From assembly GCF_016744255.1 (NCBI RefSeq), contig NZ_JADGES010000001.1:1-64000 (forward strand): 64,000 nt of DNA, written 5' to 3'. The notes under the pieces were generated by a model. The model ran no database searches, was not told the DNA's origin, and saw nothing but the letters and a program-made list of their open reading frames with translations. The DNA is from Maribacter sp. (GTDB taxonomy: Bacteria; Bacteroidota; Bacteroidia; Flavobacteriales; Flavobacteriaceae). Shown here piece by piece: positions 1-10,685 of this stretch. The position numbers and the translations under genes were made by a program. Position 1 is the stretch's first letter; every line of letters begins with the position of its first letter.

Positions 1-1313
1 TGCATATCATTCATTTTCAATAAAAACTTATAAGTGCTCTTTAATTGCACCTCTAAATGATAATCCATACCAGCCTCATAATGAGCAACTAAACTTAATA
101 CACGTGCAAAACACATTAAGTCTTCACGCATTTTTAAATTTTTATTTTCAATAATTTTTTTTAAATATTGAATACAAGATTTATTATCCCCTATTCCAAA
201 ATACAAGCATGCAATTTTATAGTATAACACCATTACATGATGCACATCTATACGGTCCTTGTGTTTATTAATTCCGTATTCTACAATTTTCACCAAATAC
301 AACCCTTTCTCAAAAGTTCCTTCTAAAAAGTGAAGACTCAATCGGTTGGCATTTAGATATAAAAAAACCAGAGAGTTAATGTTATCATTCTTTGGAAAAG
401 CCTTAGACTCTACTATAGATTCTAATTTTTCTAATGTTTGCTTAAATTGTGAGCTATATTTTACATAAAACAACGATTCTAATAAATAATGATTCCCTTT
501 CAAGAAAAATACAGGGTTTAAATAAATCATTTCTTTTTGCTCATAAAATAAGCCTACCCATTTATTAGCATATTTATAGCAAGAAAGAAAATCTTGCATT
601 AAAAAACTGTGCCATAAGTGAGCCTTATAGAGCCATAGTTTCTCTCTAAAGCCTAAATCTTCTATTTTATATTTAGGTAGGTGTTTTTCAAAATACTCCT
701 CCACCATTTGGTGGCTTTCATCACTTTTAACGTAACCAACCTTAAGCATCATACTATACAACTGCATAGATAGATTAGAAAGTTTACTAGTAATTACATT
801 CTGGCCAGACAATTCTTTTGCTTGTATTGCCAGTTCATTTGCCCTATCAGGAATACTACGCGTAATATATTGAGTTTCTATTATTTTTTCTAATTCTACA
901 ATCTCATAGGCAATATTCTTCTCCTCATTATCTATAGCAGTAGCCTTTACTTTATCTAATATTTTAAGACTTTGCTTATATAGTCCTTTTTGATACAGAA
1001 TAGTCGCAAAATCTAACTGCTCCCTAATCTGAACACGTATATTTTGGTTTACAGGATTTAATCTTAAGCTCACCAAAATTTGTTTGTAAAGGTGCGCTTT
1101 AAGATTAGATAATTGTTCTTTTTTAACTATTCCGCTATCCAGAATAATTTTCTCTTTATATACCTTAATCTTGTCTAATAAGTTGAATAATGCTAAGAAT
1201 TTAGCATCAGAATTCACCCCTAATCGCCCAACATACAATTTAAATTGTCGCTTCTCTGACTTAGATAGGGATTTCACTAAAACGAACAAAGCATCTTTAT
1301 GTACATTTGTCAT
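1..1313 (-). CDS. Partial alpha-helical (TPR-like) protein of unknown function, 3' end outside window
   Basis: This gene is missing from the ORF track because it runs off the left edge. Reading leftward from the ATG at 1313 gives an open frame of 437 codons with no stop, beginning MTNVHKDALFVLVKSLSKSE. The protein has no signal peptide or membrane segment. It is rich in Leu, Lys, Glu and Tyr and looks like a string of helices in TPR style, with repeated patterns such as LYKQSLKILDKV. I do not recognise a named family. It is divergent from leuA across a 146 bp gap that holds promoters in both directions. A cytoplasmic scaffold role is possible but only inferred from the helical repeats. Confidence 0.8.
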   Translation of the reverse strand, partial: MTNVHKDALFVLVKSLSKSEKRQFKLYVGRLGVNSDAKFLALFNLLDKIKVYKEKIILDSGIVKKEQLSNLKAHLYKQILVSLRLNPVNQNIRVQIREQLDFATILYQKGLYKQSLKILDKVKATAIDNEEKNIAYEIVELEKIIETQYITRSIPDRANELAIQAKELSGQNVITSKLSNLSMQLYSMMLKVGYVKSDESHQMVEEYFEKHLPKYKIEDLGFREKLWLYKAHLWHSFLMQDFLSCYKYANKWVGLFYEQKEMIYLNPVFFLKGNHYLLESLFYVKYSSQFKQTLEKLESIVESKAFPKNDNINSLVFLYLNANRLSLHFLEGTFEKGLYLVKIVEYGINKHKDRIDVHHVMVLYYKIACLYFGIGDNKSCIQYLKKIIENKNLKMREDLMCFARVLSLVAHYEAGMDYHLEVQLKSTYKFLLKMNDM

Positions 1314-1339
1314 CGTAAAAAAAATAGTTTATATATTTG
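1306..1339 (+). promoter_or_regulatory. Candidate leuAB promoter (TTTG - N22 - TATATTTG)
   Basis: TATATTTG at 1332-1339 fits the Bacteroidota -7 consensus TAnnTTTG exactly. TTTG at 1306-1309 lies 22 bp upstream, within the usual spacing. Transcription would start near 1346 and give a leader of about 114 nt before leuA. No convincing attenuator hairpin was seen in that leader. Confidence 0.5.
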
Positions 1340-1451
1340 TATATCAATCATTTAAAAGAACAAAAAACTATATTAACATTGTAAATATTCATTCTATATT
1401 TAGTTCTTTCCTTCTATTGTCATATATTCGTTACGACCAGTTAAAACTACG

Positions 1452-1481
1452 CAAATATAATGAGCAAAGATAAAGTACAAA
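1452..1481 (-). promoter_or_regulatory. Candidate leftward promoter overlapping the leuA start codon
   Basis: On the minus strand, TTTG (1481-1478), an 18 bp spacer and TATATTTG (1459-1452) form a complete Bacteroidota promoter. The -7 box ends one base before the leuA ATG, and the -33 box lies inside leuA codons. It would drive the partial leftward gene with a leader of about 130 nt. Confidence 0.45.
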
Positions 1482-2632
1482 TTTTTGACACCACACTAAG
1501 AGATGGAGAACAAGTTCCGGGATGCAAATTGGATACGGAACAGAAATTAGTAATTGCAGAAAGGTTAGAACTTTTAGGTGTGGATATTATTGAAGCTGGG
1601 TTCCCCGTATCTAGTCCTGGAGATTTTAAATCTGTCACAGAGATTTCTAAGTTAATGAAAAATGTTACTGTTTGTGGTTTAACCCGTGCAGTAAAAAATG
1701 ATATTGAAGTTGCAGCAGAAGCTCTAAAGTATGCAAAAAGACCTAGAATACATACAGGTATAGGAACATCAGCATCTCATATAAAATTTAAATTCGATTC
1801 TAACAAAGATGCTATAATTGAACGTGCTGTTAGTGCTGTTAAACATGCTAAATCCTTTGTAGAAGATGTTGAGTTTTATGCAGAAGATGCAGGACGAACA
1901 GACAATGAGTTTTTAGCACGTGTTTGCGAAGCAGTTATAAAAGCAGGGGCTACGGTACTAAATATTCCTGATACAACAGGATATTGTCTTCCGGAAGAAT
2001 ATGGTGCAAAAATAAAATACCTAAAAGAGAATGTTACTAGTATTCATAAAGCAATACTTTCTTGCCACTGCCATAATGATTTAGGTTTAGCAACGGCAAA
2101 TTCTATTGCTGGCGTTGTTAATGGAGCAAGACAAATTGAGTGTACTATAAATGGTATTGGCGAACGCGCAGGAAATACAGCCCTAGAGGAAGTTGTTATG
2201 ATTTTAAGACAACACCCAACATTAGGACTAGATACCGGAATCAATAGTAAATTATTAAACGATACTAGTTTAATGGTTGCTCAAAAAATGGGAATGATGG
2301 TACAACCTAACAAAGCAATTGTTGGAGCAAATGCTTTTGCTCACAGTTCTGGTATACACCAAGATGGCGTCATTAAAAACAGAGAAACTTACGAGATTAT
2401 TGACCCTGCAGATGTTGGTGTCAATGAATCATCTATTATACTTACAGCAAGAAGTGGTCGTGCCGCATTAGCGTATAGAGCTAAAATTGTTGGATACGAA
2501 TTAACAAAAGTTCAGTTAGATACCGTATATGAAGAATTCTTAAAGTATGCAGATACTAGAAAAGAAATTGTAGATAACGATATTCATGAGATTATTGAAA
2601 CAAGTGGTATTAATATTAAAGCCCTAAGTTAA
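1460..2632 (+). CDS. leuA: 2-isopropylmalate synthase (short form)
   Basis: This 390-residue enzyme condenses acetyl-CoA with 2-oxoisovalerate, the first committed step of leucine synthesis. The DRE-TIM barrel signature [13 protein letters not shown] is at the N-terminus, and the metal-binding HCHNDLGLA plus the GIGERAGN motif lie near residues 200-235. The length matches a catalytic barrel with a short tail. The C-terminal allosteric LeuA_dimer domain of the roughly 520-residue E. coli type is absent, so leucine feedback through that domain is unlikely. It overlaps leuB by one base (TAATG), implying translational coupling. leuC and leuD are not in the window. Homocitrate synthase-like relatives are possible, but the leuB neighbour settles the call. 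Confidence 0.93.
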   Translation: MSKDKVQIFDTTLRDGEQVPGCKLDTEQKLVIAERLELLGVDIIEAGFPVSSPGDFKSVTEISKLMKNVTVCGLTRAVKNDIEVAAEALKYAKRPRIHTGIGTSASHIKFKFDSNKDAIIERAVSAVKHAKSFVEDVEFYAEDAGRTDNEFLARVCEAVIKAGATVLNIPDTTGYCLPEEYGAKIKYLKENVTSIHKAILSCHCHNDLGLATANSIAGVVNGARQIECTINGIGERAGNTALEEVVMILRQHPTLGLDTGINSKLLNDTSLMVAQKMGMMVQPNKAIVGANAFAHSSGIHQDGVIKNRETYEIIDPADVGVNESSIILTARSGRAALAYRAKIVGYELTKVQLDTVYEEFLKYADTRKEIVDNDIHEIIETSGINIKALS

Positions 2633-3753
2633 TGTATTTAAATATTGCTCTTTTAGGTGGTGACGGTATTGGCCCTGAAGTACTAGCCCAATCCGTAAAA
2701 TGCCTACAGGCAATAGAACATAATTTTGGACACACTTTTTCTATTACTAAGGCAGACATAGGTGCTATTGCCATGAAAAAGACAGGCAAGCCACTACCTG
2801 AAAAAACACTAAAAATATGTAAAAATTCAGATGCCATTTTATTTGGTGCAATTGGCTCTCTTGAATATGACCAAAACCCTAAAGCTAAAGTTTGGCCAGA
2901 ACAAGGATTGTTTCAGTTACGCAAAGAGCTAGACTTGTTTGCCAATATTAGACCCGTAAAAGTTTTCCCTGCATTAGCAAAATTATCCCCTTTAAATAAA
3001 GCCAATATTTTAGATACCGACTTAGTAATTTACAGAGAACTTACTGGTGGAATTTATTTTGGAAAAAAAGAAGTTAGTGATGATGGTACTTTCGCTATGG
3101 ATGCTTGTGAGTATACTGAAAAAGAAATAAGTAGAATTACACACTTAGCTTTTAAAGCAGCTAAAAGCCGAAGAAAAAAACTCACCCTAGTAGACAAAGC
3201 CAATGTTTTAGAGACCTCTAGATTATGGCGTAGAGTGGTTATGAATATTGCGAGCAGCTATCCAGAAGTAAGCCTTAATTGTATGTTTATGGATCATGCA
3301 GCAGTACAGATGATACTAAACCCTAATCAGTTTGATGTTATTCTAACCGATAACATGTTTGGAGATATATTGTCTGACCAAGGGAGTGCTATTTCTGGTT
3401 CTATTGGTTTACTCCCCTCCTCTTCTGTTGGTATTGGCCATGCTATGTTTGAGCCTATCCATGGTTCGTACCCACAAGCTAAAGGTAAAAATATAGCAAA
3501 CCCAGTTGCATCGATTTTAAGTGTAGCCATGCTATTACAACATTTTGACTTACAAGAAGAAGCCAACGCAGTAATAACTGCTGTGCTTAAATCTTTTGCT
3601 AAGAAAATAGTTACTCCAGATGTATTAGGAAGCAGTAAATACGGTACAGACTATGTCGGAGATTTTATTGCTAATAACATCTCGGATGATTCTGATGATG
3701 ACTTAAAAATAAATGATGAAAATATTGGGTTAGGAAAATCCACCATAATTTAA
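2632..3753 (+). CDS. leuB: 3-isopropylmalate dehydrogenase
   Basis: This 373-residue NAD-dependent enzyme oxidises and decarboxylates 3-isopropylmalate to 4-methyl-2-oxopentanoate. Family motifs are visible: GGDGIGPEV at the N-terminus, the substrate-site block ELTGGIYFG, VDKANVLETSRLWR, and the metal/cofactor block DNMFGDILSDQGSAISGS. The C-terminus carries about 20 extra acidic residues (DDSDDDLKINDEN) beyond the usual end. The start overlaps the leuA stop. It is convergent with the remnant gene at 3750-4420, whose stop overlaps its own. Confidence 0.96.
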   Translation: MYLNIALLGGDGIGPEVLAQSVKCLQAIEHNFGHTFSITKADIGAIAMKKTGKPLPEKTLKICKNSDAILFGAIGSLEYDQNPKAKVWPEQGLFQLRKELDLFANIRPVKVFPALAKLSPLNKANILDTDLVIYRELTGGIYFGKKEVSDDGTFAMDACEYTEKEISRITHLAFKAAKSRRKKLTLVDKANVLETSRLWRRVVMNIASSYPEVSLNCMFMDHAAVQMILNPNQFDVILTDNMFGDILSDQGSAISGSIGLLPSSSVGIGHAMFEPIHGSYPQAKGKNIANPVASILSVAMLLQHFDLQEEANAVITAVLKSFAKKIVTPDVLGSSKYGTDYVGDFIANNISDDSDDDLKINDENIGLGKSTII

Positions 3754-4420
3754 ACCCCATTTTTTCCAATTAGTTTCTCCTCAAAATAATTAAATTCTTT
3801 TCTTAAAAGAAAGGTGCTCATCTTCTTCCTCTCTTTTACATATTCAAAAATTAGGGCAACGACTGCCATTTTTCTCTTTTTACCTGAAAAAGAAAAGTTA
3901 AATGAATCATAACCTTCCTTTAATAAGGTTACACTATTTGCATCTGGTAACTCAAAATATTCCGTCCTTTTGCAATAAGCGGTTGTTTAAAATGGTTTCC
4001 ATAATAAAAAAGCAGGAGCTCCATTAAAAACGAAAAAGCTTAGCATACTAATATGGGACAGAACAACTCTATCTACACTTTTTTTTAACAAACGGAAGTG
4101 TAATAATCGTATTCATAAACACCCTTGCAATAAACCCACCAAAAACAGGCCATTAATAAACTCATAATCTTTTATAAATTCAATTTCATCTACCGTAATA
4201 ACCTCTTCCGCGTTATGAACATTGAAGACTACTTCATTTTTTTTTACAAGACATCACTTTGAAATTAAAAGATAATTTACCCCTTCTCATTACCATGATA
4301 CTTACCAAACAACACCTTTTTTAAAGTTTACAAAATTTTCTTTTTTACAAGAAAAAACACAACTCAATATTATATTAACCAAAGCCGCATCCTCTATTTT
4401 AATGGATATTCTATTTAAAT
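3750..4420 (-). pseudogene. Decayed leftward gene of unknown function
   Basis: The 772 bp between leuB and pheT hold no intact gene, but the minus strand shows protein-like stretches broken by stops and frameshifts. The last stretch, from about 3985 down to the stop at 3750, reads TAYCKRTEYFELPDANS, continues for about 77 codons, and ends KLIGKNGV. An in-frame TAA separates it from an upstream part containing RVVLSHISMLSFFVFNGAP. Further upstream, in shifted frames, lie EVVFNVHNAEEVITVDEIE and IEDAALVNIILSCVFSCKK. The breaks are several and scattered, so this is decay rather than one sequencing error. I cannot name the family. Confidence 0.6.
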
Positions 4421-4475
4421 ACAAAGAGTAATTATTTAATTAAAATAAAAAACAAAGAATTCAACGTATTCATTA

Positions 4476-4506
4476 TTGAATGTCTTAACGCATTGTTTTA
4501 TCTTTA
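4476..4506 (+). promoter_or_regulatory. Candidate pheT promoter (TTG - N20 - TATCTTTA)
   Basis: TATCTTTA at 4499-4506 differs from TAnnTTTG only in the last base. A TTG at 4476-4478 is correctly spaced. The predicted start site near 4513 leaves a leader of only about 13 nt before the pheT ATG. Confidence 0.45.
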
Positions 4507-4525
4507 CAGGCTTTAAATCCAACTA

Positions 4526-6952
4526 ATGAAAATTTCTTTTAACTGGCTTAAACAGTTTATAAACATCGATTGGGATTCCCAGAAAACAGCGGAACTCTTA
4601 ACAGACCTTGGTCTAGAGGTAGAAGGCGTTGTTCCTTTTGAATCTGTAAAAGGCGGTTTAAACGGTGTTATTGTAGGCCATGTGTTATCCTGTGAAAAAC
4701 ACAGCAATGCAGATAAACTTAAGATAACCCTTGTAGACATAGGAGGAGAATCTCCTCTACAAATTGTTTGTGGCGCCCCTAATGTAGCAGCAGGACAAAA
4801 AGTTCCTGTAGCAACAATCGGAACAACTCTTTATACAAAAGAAGGAGAAGGTTGGACTATAAAAAAAGGAAAAATCAGAGGGGAAGAAAGTCATGGAATG
4901 ATTTGCGCCGAAGATGAACTAGGAATTGGAGAAAGCCATGATGGTATTATGGTTTTAGCAGAAAACTTAACTCCAGGAACCTTATGCTCCGAAATTTTTG
5001 AAATAGAAAACGATGAAGTTTTTGAAATTGGCCTCACGCCAAATAGAGCGGATGCCATGAGCCATTTTGGTGTGGCAAGAGATTTAAAAGCCGGACTTAA
5101 GCAAAAAGAAGTTGAAATAGAATTAATTACACCTCCTGTAACCAATTTTAATGTAAATACCAGATCTCTTAAATTCGATGTATCGGTAGAGAACAACGAA
5201 TTAGCTCCTAGATATGCAGGAGTAACACTAAGTAACCTAATAGTACAACCATCTCCAGATTGGTTACAAAATAGATTAAACGCTATTGGTATAACTCCAA
5301 AAAACAATCTTGTAGATGCAACCAATTATGTATTGCACGAATTAGGACAACCACTACATGCTTTTGATGCTGCTAAAATAAAAGGCAATAAAATAGTTGT
5401 AAAAACATTACCTAAAGGAACTAAGTTTACTACGCTAGATGGCATAGAAAGAGAATTACATGAAGAGGATTTAATGATTTGTGATGCAGAAAAGCCAATC
5501 TGTATTGCTGGTGTATTTGGAGGCTTGCATTCTGGAGTTTCAGAAAATACTACCTCTATCTTTTTAGAAAGCGCCTATTTTAATGCTGTTTCTGTTAGAA
5601 AAACTGCAAAAAGACACGGATTAAATACCGATGCTTCTTTTAGGTTTGAACGTGGTATAGATATTGAAAATGTAGAGTATAGCTTAAAAAGAGCTGTTCT
5701 ATTAATTAATGAAATTGCTGGAGGAGAAATTACTTCTGATATTATTGATTTATACCCGAATAAGGCTAAATCTTTTGAAGTTTTTGTTCCTTTTGATAAA
5801 ATACACCGTCTTATTGGACAAGAAATACCAAGAGATACCATAAAATCTATTTTAACCTCCTTAGATATAAAAGTAAAAAGTGTAACCGAAGCAGGCTTAG
5901 GTCTCGAAGTTCCAACATACAGAGTAGATGTACAAAGACCTGTAGATGTTATAGAAGAAATTTTACGAGTTTACGGATACAATAATATAGATTTTACGCA
6001 AAAATTAAACGCTTCTATTGCTGCTACAAGTAAATTTGATGATCATAAAGTACAAAACACTATTGGCAATGCCCTTGCCTCTAAAGGTTTTTATGAAATT
6101 ATGACAAACAGCCTTACTTCACCAGAATACACTTTGCTTTCAGAGCATTTAAAACAAGAAAATTCTGTTACTATACTAAACCCGTTAAGCGCGGATTTAT
6201 CTGTCATGAGACAATCTTCTTTGTTTTCTTCGCTAGAGGTAGCTGCTTATAATATCAATAGAAAGAAATCTAATCTTCAGTTATTTGAATTTGGAAAAAC
6301 CTATCGCATAGAGAACACAAATAGAAAAGAGTCTAAATATTTAAGTATACTAATTAGCGGAAACAGAAATAGCCCAAATTGGAACGAAGACCCAAAAAAA
6401 TCTGATTTCTTCTACACCAAATCTATAGTAGAATTTGTACTAGAGCGCTTAGGTATACAAAACACAAAAAGTATTCCTGTAAATAATACGGATTATTCCG
6501 AAGGTTTATCATACGAGATAAAAGGTAAAAATATTGTAGATTTTGGTATAATAAAACCATCCATTTGTAAAAAAATAGATGTAAAACAAGATACAATGTT
6601 TGCTCATTTTAATTGGGATTTAATTTTAGAACTAGCAAGCAAAAATAACATCGTATTTAAAGATATACCTAAATACCCTGAAGTTAAAAGGGATTTTGCA
6701 CTACTGTTAGATGACCATATTACCTTTAAAGAAATATATGATATTGCATTACAGACAGAGAAAAAAATACTTAAAAAAGTAAGCCTTTTTGATGTCTATA
6801 CTGGGAAAAAATTAGCTTCCGGAAAAAAATCTTATGCAGTCAGTTTTACCCTTCAAGACAACAACAGTACACTAACAGATAAACAGATTGACAAAATCAT
6901 GAGCAAATTAAAATATAGATTTGAAAATGATTTAGCTGCCGAACTAAGATAG
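4526..6952 (+). CDS. pheT: Phenylalanine-tRNA ligase beta subunit
   Basis: This 808-residue subunit pairs with PheS to charge tRNA-Phe. The domains appear in the expected order: an N-terminal tRNA-binding EMAP-like domain (about 40-150, VCGAPNVAAGQKVPVA), the B3/B4 editing region (about 200-390, with EVFEIGLTPNRAD just before it), B5 (about 400-480), the catalytic-like core, and a C-terminal ferredoxin-fold anticodon-binding domain starting near FKDIPKYPEVKRDFALLLDD. The length is normal. pheS is not adjacent, so the two subunits are encoded apart, as is common in Bacteroidota. It is convergent with the fasciclin gene, with a gap of only 3 bp. Confidence 0.97.
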   Translation: MKISFNWLKQFINIDWDSQKTAELLTDLGLEVEGVVPFESVKGGLNGVIVGHVLSCEKHSNADKLKITLVDIGGESPLQIVCGAPNVAAGQKVPVATIGTTLYTKEGEGWTIKKGKIRGEESHGMICAEDELGIGESHDGIMVLAENLTPGTLCSEIFEIENDEVFEIGLTPNRADAMSHFGVARDLKAGLKQKEVEIELITPPVTNFNVNTRSLKFDVSVENNELAPRYAGVTLSNLIVQPSPDWLQNRLNAIGITPKNNLVDATNYVLHELGQPLHAFDAAKIKGNKIVVKTLPKGTKFTTLDGIERELHEEDLMICDAEKPICIAGVFGGLHSGVSENTTSIFLESAYFNAVSVRKTAKRHGLNTDASFRFERGIDIENVEYSLKRAVLLINEIAGGEITSDIIDLYPNKAKSFEVFVPFDKIHRLIGQEIPRDTIKSILTSLDIKVKSVTEAGLGLEVPTYRVDVQRPVDVIEEILRVYGYNNIDFTQKLNASIAATSKFDDHKVQNTIGNALASKGFYEIMTNSLTSPEYTLLSEHLKQENSVTILNPLSADLSVMRQSSLFSSLEVAAYNINRKKSNLQLFEFGKTYRIENTNRKESKYLSILISGNRNSPNWNEDPKKSDFFYTKSIVEFVLERLGIQNTKSIPVNNTDYSEGLSYEIKGKNIVDFGIIKPSICKKIDVKQDTMFAHFNWDLILELASKNNIVFKDIPKYPEVKRDFALLLDDHITFKEIYDIALQTEKKILKKVSLFDVYTGKKLASGKKSYAVSFTLQDNNSTLTDKQIDKIMSKLKYRFENDLAAELR

Positions 6953-6955
6953 AAA

Positions 6956-7522
6956 TTATATCTTCTTTGGAACAAAGACGCTATCAATCTCATGGATAAC
7001 CCCATTACATTGGTTGGCGTCTGCATTTGTAATTTTAGCTGTATTCCCAAATTGATCGGTTAGGACAATATCTGTACCATCCATTGTAGCTATTAACTCA
7101 TCTCCTAAAACCGTGGTAAAAGAAGCTGTACCATTCCCTTGACACATTTGCCTTAATATATTAGAAGCACTAATATTACCAGCAACAATATGATGCGTTA
7201 ATAAAGAATACACCTCTTTTTTATTATCTGGTTTTAAAAAACTGCCGAGATTAAATTCGGATAAATTATCAAAAGCAACATTCGAAGGAGCAAAAACTGT
7301 AAATGGGCCATCTGAGCTAAGAACATCTTCTAAATCTGCCATTTTTATCACAGCCATCAAAGTAGTATGATTTTCTGAAATACCTGTATTTGTGCTAATA
7401 GAGAATTCTGGATTCATTTTAAAAGAGGGCTCATTTTCTTTAGAAGAAGAAACAGTCTGTGCCACACTAATAGCTGAAAACAACAGCAAAAGTGCTGACA
7501 AGGGGTACGCCATGCGATTCAT
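6956..7522 (-). CDS. Secreted fasciclin (FAS1) domain protein
   Basis: This 188-residue protein has a cleavable signal peptide (MNRMAYPLSALLLLFSAISVAQ) and one FAS1 domain filling the rest. The H1 box reads GPFTVFAPSNVAFDNL, the central YH-like motif is LTHHIVAGN, and the H2 box near the end is CNGVIHEIDSVFVPK. FAS1 domains mediate adhesion or ligand binding at the cell surface; the partner here is unknown. Two start codons are possible (codons 1 and 4); both leave a good signal peptide. No anchor sequence follows, so it is probably periplasmic or released. Confidence 0.9.
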   Translation of the reverse strand: MNRMAYPLSALLLLFSAISVAQTVSSSKENEPSFKMNPEFSISTNTGISENHTTLMAVIKMADLEDVLSSDGPFTVFAPSNVAFDNLSEFNLGSFLKPDNKKEVYSLLTHHIVAGNISASNILRQMCQGNGTASFTTVLGDELIATMDGTDIVLTDQFGNTAKITNADANQCNGVIHEIDSVFVPKKI

Positions 7523-7727
7523 AGGTTATAGGTAACGGGGGTTAATATTTATCGTTCTCGACGAACAGTATAAATTCTCCGTTAATATACAATATTGTTC
7601 TAATTATAAGAAACCAAAACACTCCTCCGTATTCGTATTAACAAAATATTAACATATTTATTGTACTAAAACAAAACCCTATTAAAACTATGGATTAATC
7701 AATACAAATAATTTAGATAGAAATAAA

Positions 7728-8853
7728 CTATTTAACGAAGATATTATAAGGCACTCCATTTAAATCTATATTATCAATAAACGCACCATCTGGAGCTGGT
7801 TTTACACGCAATAGACCCTAGCTCATTAGAACCTATTTTTCTATACCCTATTAACATAAACCCATTTTTATCATCAAAAGCAACAACGGTAGTTTCTTTA
7901 ATTTTATACTCTACATTTATTTGCTCTGTCCTTAAAAAATTTTCATAAAAATATAACGTAGTCAAATTGCTTTCCATATTATAAATTGCTGGTATACTAG
8001 TTATAATAGCTTCATCCGCAAACTTATTGTAATATAGATTTCCTTGACTATCAAAATTATATTGGTTTGAATTATGAAATTCAGGAGCTGTACTCTCCTC
8101 GTATCTAACATATTGTAATACTAGAGTAGACGCATTTAATACAGAATGTAACTCCTCATAACTAATGATTATATTACCATCTTGCCGCTTAAAAATATTT
8201 TTAACACTATATCCTAAGCTCTGATTATCTATAATACTAAAACTATCATTACTAAAAATTAGAAGATTATTTTCGTTAGTAATCTCGGCATCTAGAGTTA
8301 AAACAAATAACCTGTTATTAGAAAATACCATTTGCAAAGGTTTCTGGGTCAGTTCTAATTCTACAAAGCTAAATTCAGAAGAAGAACTATCTATTTTACG
8401 CAATACATATTTTTTTTGCAAAGTAGTTGTTCCTATCTGATACGCTACATAGAAATAAGAATCATGACGAGCAATGGCTATAACATTTATACTACAGTCT
8501 AATAAATCTGTAAAAACATCTAGCCTTTTCTCTTCTCCTCCTTTAAAATCATAGGAAATAATTTCTCCTTTACAATCAGCCGTTTGCCTATAAAAAGTTT
8601 GGATACTCCCTTCCGAGAAATCAATTACTGGTTCTGGAATAGTAGAAAAAGTACTATTATCATTATTAAAAGTTACTCCGTAGTAATCCGCATTTAAATG
8701 TTGTACCTCAATCTTGTTTTCCTTGTGCAATAACACCGAATAATCGACAGCAACACTACTAATTTCTTTTTTAAGTTCTTGTTCGCTAGTGGATTTTGTG
8801 CATCCTATTATTACCAATGCAAAAACCACCCATACATAACTATAGGTCTTCAT
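7728..8853 (-). CDS. Lipoprotein of unknown function, apparently frameshifted near its C-terminus
   Basis: The track ends this 359-residue ORF at 7774 with an unlikely tail, ACKTSSRWCVY. In the next frame the sequence continues GLLRVKPAPDGAFIDNIDLNG and ends PYNIFVK at a stop at 7728. Removing one G from the GGG run at 7816-7818 would join the two as NELGLLRVKPAPDG, so a single inserted G explains the break. The N-terminus is a lipoprotein signal (VVFALVIIGCTKS, Cys 18). The body alternates short strands and turns, like a beta-propeller or beta-sandwich surface protein. I do not recognise a family. The coordinates given cover the restored reading frame. Confidence 0.65.
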
Positions 8854-8886
8854 AAGAATAAAATTTGGGATCTAATAAAGTGAGTT

Positions 8887-10554
<1,668 letters not shown>

Positions 10555-10685
10555 CTAAAACCAATATTCTTATATTGCATATTAAATAATACATTAACGT
10601 TGTTTCTCTTTTTTTTAACTCGCTATTAACAGCGTAGACCCCCAGTGTTCCTTATTTTTGAATGTTACACAGTAACTATTTGCCC

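Noticed and set aside
1346-1459. Leucine attenuator leader before leuA
   Set aside because: No short ORF with Leu codons followed by a terminator hairpin was seen.
1171-1473. 100-residue plus-strand ORF across the divergent gap
   Set aside because: It is antisense to the start of the partial leftward gene and crosses both promoters; the sequence has no family pattern.
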